From positions 4,572-16,790 of the forward strand of contig MGTA01000005.1 of NCBI GenBank assembly GCA_001799225.1: 12,219 nucleotides of DNA, read 5' to 3'. The first letter of the stretch is position 1. Every line of letters starts with the position of its first letter. Under the pieces are notes generated by a model. It saw only the letters and a program-made list of their open reading frames with translations. It did no database searches and was not told where the DNA came from. Origin of the DNA: Deltaproteobacteria bacterium RIFOXYD12_FULL_50_9 (GTDB lineage Bacteria > Desulfobacterota > Desulfobulbia > Desulfobulbales > CALZHT01). Of this stretch, positions 7,767-12,219 are shown one piece after another. The position numbers were made by a program, and so were the translations under genes.

Positions 7767-8678
7767 TATCTTTTTATCTTTTTGCATCTGATCGCGGAGC
7801 TGTTTTAGCTCGAAATAGGTCTCTTCGGCTCGTTTCTCAGCCTCTGATTGTTTTTTCTTATGTTCTTCAACCTTAGCCGCAATTTTTTCCTCACTTATCT
7901 TCATCCCTTGTGTTCCGAAAAGTGATGATGCAAGAAATTGGAAGGAAAATTTCATTAAGGCGATATCATCAGTACGAATATTTTCGAGAGTTTCCGGATC
8001 GAGTTCATAAATCTGTAAGAAGGAGCTGTTAAATATAAAGGACCGGAAACGGTCAAGGTCGGTAGTTGCCATAAAAAACATCTTTTTGGCTTGTTCACTT
8101 AAGGTTGCCTGCAGGCCAAAAGACTTGCGGCGCATAACAAGTTCCATCCATCCTTTGTTCATCTCGTCGCACAAATCTACGCCTTGATCGGCACGCCATT
8201 CGCGGATTGTCCAGGTTTTATCTTCCTCATGCCCTTTACAGTGAGGTTCCTTGACGACGAAATAAAACTCTTCTGCAATCTGATTTTCCTGAGCACCCTC
8301 ATGGAAATTTGCCATGCCTATCGGATAATAGCGACATGCCGACGGCCGGTCTGAGTAGATCAGGCACCCTACCGGAGTAACAAAAGGACAACGTCCATCC
8401 GGATCAAGTTTGAGGCAAACACCGGGCATATCGGTTTTTTCAAGAAATGTCGGGGCGGTAAAGTGCAGAAGGAAGTCGTCCGCCTCAAGCTTCAGGCGTT
8501 TGCGCAACCGCAGGATATCGAAGGGAGTGAGTATGATTTTTATTGATCCACAACAAGCTGTAAAACAGGAGACTCCGGGATGGCAGCGAAATTTAATGTT
8601 ACTGTCAAGTGAAAGTTTTGATGGCACGATATTGCTGGGATTCTTGTTGCTTTTATCAAAAATTTCCGTATTAAACAT
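7761..8678 (-). CDS. YkgJ-family cysteine-cluster protein with C-terminal charged helix
   Basis: The 305-residue product has the cysteine pattern of the YkgJ family (putative zinc- or iron-chelating domain). It shows FRCHPGVSCFTACC (C32, C38, C42, C43), ILTPFDILRLRKRL (49-62), GRCPFVTPVGCLIYSDRPSACRYYPIG (C97, C105, C115), and further cysteines at 88, 147 and 170. After about residue 260 the chain becomes highly charged (EEKIAAKVEEHKKKQSEAEK...) and probably forms a long helix or coiled coil, which the compact family members lack. ATG at 8678 is chosen because AAGG lies about 8 nt upstream on the minus strand. A TTG at 8744 would add 22 residues. No signal peptide is visible, so it is probably cytoplasmic. 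The biochemical role of the family is unknown. It is divergent from aprB and convergent with the radical SAM gene. Confidence 0.85.
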   Translation of the reverse strand: MFNTEIFDKSNKNPSNIVPSKLSLDSNIKFRCHPGVSCFTACCGSIKIILTPFDILRLRKRLKLEADDFLLHFTAPTFLEKTDMPGVCLKLDPDGRCPFVTPVGCLIYSDRPSACRYYPIGMANFHEGAQENQIAEEFYFVVKEPHCKGHEEDKTWTIREWRADQGVDLCDEMNKGWMELVMRRKSFGLQATLSEQAKKMFFMATTDLDRFRSFIFNSSFLQIYELDPETLENIRTDDIALMKFSFQFLASSLFGTQGMKISEEKIAAKVEEHKKKQSEAEKRAEETYFELKQLRDQMQKDKKIS

Positions 8679-8728
8679 AAAAAATACCTTGTTATTAAAA
8701 GGAATAGGGTCTGTCTGGTTGTTGCCGG

Positions 8729-8757
8729 AATAATTTCTTGCCAAGAATAAATATCAA
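8729..8757 (-). promoter_or_regulatory. Weak promoter candidate for the ykgJ-like gene
   Basis: On the minus strand TTGATA (8757-8752) is followed after 17 nt by ATTATT (8734-8729), a poor -10 element. The spacer is occupied by the palindrome at 8735-8747. Only the -35 element is a good match, so this is tentative. Confidence 0.25.
8735..8747. repeat. 13-bp palindrome TTCTTGCCAAGAA
   Basis: Perfect 6-bp arms (TTCTTG / CAAGAA) surround one central base, 57 bp upstream of the ykgJ-like start codon. The size and position would suit the operator of a dimeric repressor, but no known regulator motif is recognised. Confidence 0.4.
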
Positions 8758-8774
8758 GAAACTTATTTTTAAAT

Positions 8775-8791
8775 TATTGTGCCACACAATA
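8775..8791. repeat. 17-bp inverted repeat TATTGTG-CCA-CACAATA
   Basis: Perfect 7-bp arms are separated by 3 bp. The half-sites TTGTG/CACAA resemble those of Rex or CRP/FNR sites, but the 3-bp spacing is too short for either. The repeat is about 97 bp upstream of the ykgJ-like gene and about 110 bp upstream of the apr -35 element. Confidence 0.45.
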
Positions 8792-8902
8792 GCCATCACC
8801 AGCCGGCAATGTCAAATTATATATAGTTTTTTTAAAAAAAGTTTAGGCAAAAATTAAAAATTCATGATTTTGCCGGTCGATATTCTTCCTAAAGTTTTTT
8901 TC

Positions 8903-8931
8903 TTGACATTTGTGGTTTGAAAAATTATAGA
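8903..8931 (+). promoter_or_regulatory. Sigma70-type promoter of aprBA
   Basis: The -35 element TTGACA (8903-8908) is a perfect consensus. A 17-nt spacer leads to TATAGA (8926-8931), which matches the -10 consensus at its first four positions. An A/T-rich tract (AAAGTTTTTTT, 8891-8901) sits directly upstream, like an UP element. Transcription would begin near 8938, leaving about 265 nt of untranslated leader. This suits a highly expressed housekeeping energy operon in a sulfate reducer. Confidence 0.6.
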
Positions 8932-8945
8932 ATCGTTTGATATTA

Positions 8946-8965
8946 AAATGAGTGAGCCCTCATTT
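8946..8965 (+). other. Leader hairpin AAATGAG/CTCATTT
   Basis: A perfect 7-bp stem with a 6-nt loop begins about 8 nt after the predicted transcription start of aprBA. It could protect the 5' end of the mRNA or serve as a binding site. Confidence 0.4.
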
Positions 8966-8966
8966 A

Positions 8967-8979
8967 CAGTAAATTACTG
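8967..8979. repeat. 13-bp palindrome CAGTAAATTACTG
   Basis: Perfect 6-bp arms surround one central base, immediately after the first leader hairpin and about 30 nt downstream of the predicted start point. This is a plausible operator position, but the protein is unknown. Confidence 0.4.
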
Positions 8980-9006
8980 GGTCGGCAAATAACGAAAATA
9001 GTGAAA

Positions 9007-9041
9007 AGTTGTTAGATCAATTTTTGACAACTAGTGCTAGT
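9007..9041 (+). other. Two overlapping inverted repeats in the apr leader
   Basis: AGTTGTTA (9007-9014) can pair with TGACAACT (9025-9032), with one G-U pair and a 10-nt loop. ACTAG (9030-9034) can pair with CTAGT (9037-9041). The two share bases 9030-9032, so in RNA they could not form together. The second repeat has only a 2-nt loop, so it is more credible as DNA symmetry than as an RNA stem. Confidence 0.35.
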
Positions 9042-9101
9042 AATATACTGGATTTGTTGCAAATTTTGTTGTAATTTTTGCTTTAATGTAGTGGTTTGAG
9101 G

Positions 9102-9113
9102 CGCTTAAAAGCG
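9102..9113 (+). other. Short inverted repeat CGCTT-AA-AAGCG
   Basis: 5-bp arms with a 2-nt centre lie in the leader about 90 nt before aprB. In RNA the CGC/GCG core with a larger loop is possible, but the stem is short. Confidence 0.25.
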
Positions 9114-9123
9114 TGAGTTTGTA

Positions 9124-9139
9124 GTTAAGGTGTTAAGGT
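9124..9139 (+). repeat. Tandem 8-mer GTTAAGGT x2
   Basis: Two perfect, directly adjacent copies of GTTAAGGT (9124-9131 and 9132-9139) lie in the aprBA leader. They are followed at once by TGAAA-GTTGG-TTTCA (9139-9153), a 5-bp stem with a 5-nt loop. Confidence 0.5.
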
Positions 9140-9188
9140 GAAAGTTGGTTTCATCTTTGTAGGTGAAGCCCGTTATCCAATTCAATTT

Positions 9189-9195
9189 GAGGAGG
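9189..9195 (+). promoter_or_regulatory. Strong ribosome binding site of aprB
   Basis: GAGGAGG lies 7 nt before ATG 9203. The same heptamer precedes aprA at 9675-9681, which fits high and balanced translation of the two subunits. Confidence 0.8.
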
Positions 9196-9202
9196 TTAGT
9201 GA

Positions 9203-9622
9203 ATGCCAAGCTATGTAGATCCTTCCAAGTGTGATGGTTGCAAAGGCGGCGATAAGACTGCCTGCATGTACATCTGCCCCAATGACCTTATGGTCCTTAA
9301 TAAGGAGGCGATGAGAGCTTATAACCAAGAACCTGATGCATGCTGGGAGTGCTACTCCTGTGTGAAGATCTGTCCTCAGGGCGCGATCATGGTGCGCGGT
9401 TACAACGATTTCGTGCCAATGGGCGGTCAGGTTCATCCGATGAGGAGTTCAGACTCCATCATGTGGACAATTAAGTTCCGGAATGGCAATATCAAGCGTT
9501 TCAAATTCCCGATTCGTACTACGGCTGAAGGCGCTGCTAATGCCTATGAGGGTCAAAAAGGCGGCAGTCTTGACGATGAGTTGTTGTTGGGTGAAACTGC
9601 TCTCCCGACCCCAAAAAAGTAA
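9203..9622 (+). CDS. aprB: APS reductase beta subunit AprB (two 4Fe-4S ferredoxin)
   Basis: This 139-residue iron-sulfur subunit of dissimilatory adenylylsulfate reductase passes electrons to the FAD in AprA for reduction of APS to sulfite and AMP, in the cytoplasm. Cysteines form two cluster sets: C10, C13, C21 with C57, and C47, C50, C53 with C25, in the usual ferredoxin crossover. The insertion CDGCKGGDKTAC is typical of AprB. W48 in DACWECYSC (45-53) matches the tryptophan thought to lie between the clusters in the Archaeoglobus structure. The rest forms the beta-sheet and tail that wrap around AprA. The product is shorter than the AprB proteins I recall (about 150-165), mainly at the C-terminal tail. 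aprA starts 67 nt downstream. Confidence 0.97.
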   Translation: MPSYVDPSKCDGCKGGDKTACMYICPNDLMVLNKEAMRAYNQEPDACWECYSCVKICPQGAIMVRGYNDFVPMGGQVHPMRSSDSIMWTIKFRNGNIKRFKFPIRTTAEGAANAYEGQKGGSLDDELLLGETALPTPKK

Positions 9623-9689
9623 GCTAACCTATCTTGATAGAATTCGAATCTCTTTAATATTAAAAAAATATTTTGAGGAGGAATTGATT

Positions 9690-11684
9690 ATGGCGTTACC
9701 AAATAAGCCGCTGGGCGAACTGGATGCAGTAGCTAATCCGGAGATTGCTGAGCATGAGTGTGATGTATTGATTGTTGGTGGCGGTATGGCTGCCTGCGGA
9801 ACTGCTTTTGAAATTAAGAAGTGGGCTCCTGATAATATGAAGATTATCTTAGTTGATAAGGCTGCCATGGAGCGTTCCGGCGCAGTTGCTCAGGGCCTTT
9901 CAGCTATTAATACCTATATCGGCGAAAATCCGATTGAGAACTATGTAAAAATGGTTCGGAATGACCTTATGGGTATTGTTCGCGAAGATTTGATTTATGA
10001 CCTTGGCCGGCACGTTGATGAGTCGGTTAAGCTTTTCGAAGAGTGGGGTCTTCCTGTTTGGAAGGTTGCCGATAATGGTGACACTTTGGATGGCGCCAAG
10101 CCGGCCCCGACCCTGCGTCAAGGTGGCAAACCGGTTCGTACCGGTAAATGGCAGATCATGATCAATGGCGAGTCCTACAAGTGCATCGTTGCCGAAGCCG
10201 GCAAAAAGGCCTTGGGTGAGCAGAATATCATGGAGCGCATATTCATTGTTAAGCTCCTCCTTGATAAAAATGTCGAGAATCAGATCGCTGGTGCAGTTGG
10301 CTTCAGCACCCGTGAGAATAAAGTACACGTCTTCAAGTGCAAGACCATGTTGGTTGCTTGCGGCGGCGCTGTAAATATCTTCCGCCCACGGTCCACCGGT
10401 GAAGGCAAGGGCCGCGCCTGGTATCCAGTTTGGAATGCCGGCTCTACCTACACAATGTGCGCCCAGGTTGGCGCCACTCTGACCATGATGGAAAATCGTT
10501 TCACACCAGCTCGTTTCAAAGACGGTTACGGCCCGGTTGGCGCATGGTTCCTTCTTTTCAAAGCTAAGGTACAGAATGGTCTTGGCGAATTTTATGCCAA
10601 TAGCCCTGCTGTCAAGGATGAATTGGATAAGTTTATGCCTTATGGCGGTTCTCCAGTTACACCAACTTGTCTGCGTAATCACCTGATGCTCAATGAGTTG
10701 AAGGCTGGACGCGGTCCAATCTACATGGCTACCGAGGTTGCATTGAACGCCTTCCTTGATGCCAAGAAAGCTGGTGGCATGGATGATAAGTCTGTTGCCA
10801 AGTACTGGAAACACCTTGAATCAGAGGCGTGGGAAGACTTCCTTGACATGTCAGTTGGTCAGGCTGGCCTGTGGGCTGGTATGAACATTGAGCCGGAGAA
10901 GGTTGGTTCAGAGATTATGCCGACCGAACCATACATGCTCGGTTCCCATTCCGGTTGCTGCGGCATCTGGTGCTCCGGTCCGAACGAAGACTGGGTACCT
11001 GCTGCCTACAAGTGGGGCTACAACCGCATGACCACCGTTAGGGGTCTGTTTACGGCTGGTGACGGCGTTGGTGCTTCCGGTCACAAGTTCTCCTCCGGTT
11101 CCCATGCCGAGGGACGTATCGTTGCCAAGCAGATGGTAAAATACTGCCGCGACCATGCGAGCTTCAAGCCGGAACTGGCAGAGACAGCTCAGAAATTGGC
11201 TGATGATATCTATGCTCCGGTTAAGTTGTATCTTGCACACGCTGGCGCGACCACTGCTACGGATGTCAATCCTAACTATTGCAAACCAGCCGGTATCATG
11301 ATGCGTCTCATGAAGGCCACGGATGAGTACGGTGGTGGAGTTGCTACCTACTATATGACCTCTGGCAAGCTTCTGAATATCTGTCTTGATCTCCTCAGAA
11401 TGCTGCGCGAAGATGCGGCGTTAATGGCTGCCGGCGACCTGCATGAACTTATGCGCGCCTGGGAAAATTATCACCGCATCTGGTGCGTTGAGACCCACAT
11501 TCGTCACATTGAATTCCGTAAGGAAAGCCGTTATCCGGGCTTCTATTATCGTTCAGATTTCCCGAGTGTTGACGAAGCGAACTGGAAATGTTTTGTTAAC
11601 TCCACCTTCAATCCCAAGACCCAGGAATGGAAGTGCGAGAAGGTTGATGTTGTTAATGTTGTAGCAACAGATCCTTGGCTGTAA
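9690..11684 (+). CDS. aprA: APS reductase alpha subunit AprA (FAD catalytic subunit)
   Basis: The 664-residue flavoprotein is the catalytic subunit of dissimilatory APS reductase, a relative of fumarate reductase flavoproteins. The N-terminal FAD-binding motif is DVLIVGGGMAACG (25-37), with DKAAMERSGAVAQGLSAIN (56-74). The substrate region ENRFTPARFKDGYGPVGAWFLLF (268-290) probably contains the active-site arginine, R270. LGSHSGCCGIWCSGP (417-431) probably contains the catalytic histidine, H420. GLFTAGDGVGASGHKFSSGS (452-471) is the second FAD-contact motif. The C-terminal helical domain has YHRIWCVETHIRHIEFRKESRYPG (594-617). Length and motifs match the family closely. ATG 9690 is preferred because GAGGAGG lies 8 nt upstream; longer reading frames overlap aprB. 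A strong terminator follows at 11717. Confidence 0.98.
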   Translation: MALPNKPLGELDAVANPEIAEHECDVLIVGGGMAACGTAFEIKKWAPDNMKIILVDKAAMERSGAVAQGLSAINTYIGENPIENYVKMVRNDLMGIVREDLIYDLGRHVDESVKLFEEWGLPVWKVADNGDTLDGAKPAPTLRQGGKPVRTGKWQIMINGESYKCIVAEAGKKALGEQNIMERIFIVKLLLDKNVENQIAGAVGFSTRENKVHVFKCKTMLVACGGAVNIFRPRSTGEGKGRAWYPVWNAGSTYTMCAQVGATLTMMENRFTPARFKDGYGPVGAWFLLFKAKVQNGLGEFYANSPAVKDELDKFMPYGGSPVTPTCLRNHLMLNELKAGRGPIYMATEVALNAFLDAKKAGGMDDKSVAKYWKHLESEAWEDFLDMSVGQAGLWAGMNIEPEKVGSEIMPTEPYMLGSHSGCCGIWCSGPNEDWVPAAYKWGYNRMTTVRGLFTAGDGVGASGHKFSSGSHAEGRIVAKQMVKYCRDHASFKPELAETAQKLADDIYAPVKLYLAHAGATTATDVNPNYCKPAGIMMRLMKATDEYGGGVATYYMTSGKLLNICLDLLRMLREDAALMAAGDLHELMRAWENYHRIWCVETHIRHIEFRKESRYPGFYYRSDFPSVDEANWKCFVNSTFNPKTQEWKCEKVDVVNVVATDPWL

Positions 11685-11716
11685 TTCCAGTTCGGTTTGG
11701 TTTTTAGTATGTAGAT

Positions 11717-11753
11717 ATCTCCAGGCGTCCAAATGGACGCCTGGAGATTTTTC
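11717..11753 (+). terminator. Intrinsic terminator after aprA
   Basis: ATCTCCAGGCGTCC (11717-11730) and GGACGCCTGGAGAT (11735-11748) form a perfect 14-bp GC-rich stem with the loop AAAT, followed by a five-T run (11748-11752). It begins 32 nt after the aprA stop and should end most aprBA transcripts before qmoA. Confidence 0.92.
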
Positions 11754-11785
11754 TGTAATGTGTATGCCGTGGTCTTGATTTGGTT

Positions 11786-11864
11786 GGTTGAACTGGTTAC
11801 GACTGGGAAGCAGAAAATGAGTGTGACAAATATTGTTGATATGTTAAGTAGAGCCAGTTGAACC
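11786..11864. repeat. Separated inverted repeat upstream of qmoA
   Basis: GGTTGAACTGG (11786-11796) and CCAGTTGAACC (11854-11864) pair at 10 of 11 positions, with 57 nt between them. Because GTTGAAC is itself nearly symmetrical, the same 7-mer also reads as a direct repeat. The spacer between terminator and qmoA (11754-11913) holds no gene and no convincing promoter pair, so these may be the main recognition elements there. Confidence 0.3.
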
Positions 11865-11903
11865 TAAAAAATCATCCCATAAATACTTATTCATTGATTA
11901 ATG

Positions 11904-11907
11904 GAGG
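11904..11907 (+). promoter_or_regulatory. Ribosome binding site of qmoA
   Basis: TGGAGGAA (11902-11909) with core GAGG lies about 6 nt before ATG 11914. It selects this start over the out-of-frame ATG at 11901. Confidence 0.7.
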
Positions 11908-11913
11908 AATGGC

Positions 11914-12219
11914 ATGACAGACGAGCGCAGCGCACCTGGAAAGGGTGGAGTACTGGTCGTTGGTGGAGGGATTAGTGGATTGACAGCTGCTCTAGAAGCT
12001 GCTGAAGTAGGCAGTGATGTCTTTTTGGTTGAAAAAAATGCGTACATGGGTGGACGTGTGGCGCAGCTCAATCAATATTTCCCTAAGATGTGTCCCCCTA
12101 CCTGCGGACTTGAGATCAATTTCAAGAGAGTCAAAAACAATCGCAAGATAAGAATGTACACAATGACTGAGGTTCGGAATGTTACCGGATCACCAGGTAA
12201 CTATCGGGTCGAACTCGAA
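11914..12219 (+). CDS. qmoA: QmoA, HdrA-like flavoprotein (partial, 3' end outside window)
   Basis: The first 102 residues are present and open to the window edge. The FAD-binding motif is GVLVVGGGISGLTAALEAA (12-30), followed by VEKNAYMGGRVAQLN (39-53), the MGGR segment typical of HdrA-type proteins. FPKMCPPTCGLEINFKRVK (56-74) contains the CPPTCGLEIN signature that I associate with QmoA, with C60 and C64 as possible cluster ligands. QmoA is a subunit of QmoABC, the quinone-interacting membrane oxidoreductase thought to deliver electrons from menaquinone to AprBA. Its position directly after aprBA is the common arrangement in sulfate-reducing bacteria. It is separated from aprA by a strong terminator, so it probably has its own promoter or depends on read-through. 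Confidence 0.93.
   Translation, partial: MTDERSAPGKGGVLVVGGGISGLTAALEAAEVGSDVFLVEKNAYMGGRVAQLNQYFPKMCPPTCGLEINFKRVKNNRKIRMYTMTEVRNVTGSPGNYRVELE

Larger units (their letters stand above)
8679..9202. other. AT-rich divergent intergenic region, ykgJ-like gene / aprB
   Basis: These 524 nt contain no gene I can support. They hold a strong promoter candidate toward aprB (8903-8931), a weak candidate toward the minus-strand gene, an A/T tract of seven T followed by seven A (8827-8840), a separated inverted repeat CCGGCAA/TTGCCGG (8803-8809 and 8870-8876), several short palindromes listed separately, and a tandem 8-mer. The part after 8938 is the probable aprBA 5' leader. Confidence 0.8.

Noticed and set aside
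7797..7811. GAGCT-GTTTT-AGCTC hairpin as terminator of the radical SAM gene
   Set aside because: The stem has only 5 bp, no T run follows, and it lies within coding sequence of the minus-strand gene.
8948..8992. Fourteen-codon reading frame (MSEPSFTVNYWVGK) just after the predicted apr transcription start
   Set aside because: It has no ribosome binding site and begins inside the 8946-8965 hairpin. A frame this short is expected by chance.
9009..9030. Rex operator (TTGTTA...TGACAA)
   Set aside because: The half-sites are about 10 bp apart, whereas Rex sites have closer half-sites, and the match is imperfect.
9024..9049. Second TTGACA with TATACT as an apr promoter
   Set aside because: The spacer is only 14 nt and there is no extended -10 TG, so it is a poor sigma70 promoter compared with 8903-8931.
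9483..9689. N-terminal extension of AprA starting inside aprB
   Set aside because: The extra residues overlap aprB in another frame and do not resemble AprA. GAGGAGG before ATG 9690 gives the expected 664-residue protein.
9900..10814. 304-residue open frame opposite aprA
   Set aside because: It mirrors the strong codon bias of aprA and shows no family motif, so it is not a gene.
1..12219. CRISPR arrays, tRNA or rRNA genes, insertion sequences, phage genes
   Set aside because: No regularly spaced repeats, tRNA cloverleaf, rRNA stretch, transposase motif or terminal inverted repeats with target duplications were seen.

Overview
The window reads as chromosomal DNA from a sulfate-reducing (or otherwise sulfur-metabolising) bacterium of the Desulfobacterota, the former Deltaproteobacteria. 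A member of the Desulfobulbales is my best guess, but that is inference. The evidence is a complete aprBA pair (dissimilatory APS reductase) followed by the start of qmoA, which encodes a subunit of its membrane electron donor. Base composition is moderate in the genes and AT-rich between them.

Region 1 (1-6032) is the distal half of a division and cell wall (dcw) cluster, all on the plus strand: the 3' end of murG, then murC, murB, ftsQ, ftsA and ftsZ. Gaps are short, murC/murB overlap by 11 nt and ftsQ/ftsA by 23 nt. No ddl gene lies between murB and ftsQ. MurG, MurC and MurB make cytoplasmic peptidoglycan precursors. FtsZ builds the division ring, FtsA ties it to the membrane and FtsQ belongs to the periplasmic divisome scaffold.

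Region 2 (6033-8678) holds two genes of unknown role that carry metal-binding cysteine motifs. A radical SAM protein resembling TIGR03960 follows ftsZ in the same direction. A YkgJ-type cysteine-cluster protein with a charged C-terminal helix lies on the minus strand. Their 3' ends overlap by 6 nt.

Region 3 (8679-9202) is a 524-nt AT-rich divergent intergenic region. It holds a near-consensus sigma70-type promoter (TTGACA, 17-nt spacer, TATAGA) that would give aprBA a leader of about 265 nt. It also holds several short inverted repeats and a tandem 8-mer.

Region 4 (9203-12219) is the sulfur-energy locus: aprB, aprA, a strong intrinsic terminator, then the first 102 codons of qmoA, cut by the window edge. 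AprBA reduces APS (adenosine 5'-phosphosulfate) to sulfite and AMP with electrons thought to come from the quinone pool through QmoABC. No sat (ATP sulfurylase) gene lies next to aprB.

Most of the content is well-known biology. The less ordinary parts are the structured apr leader, the two Cys-rich genes between the division and sulfur loci, and a possible charged N-terminal extension on FtsA.
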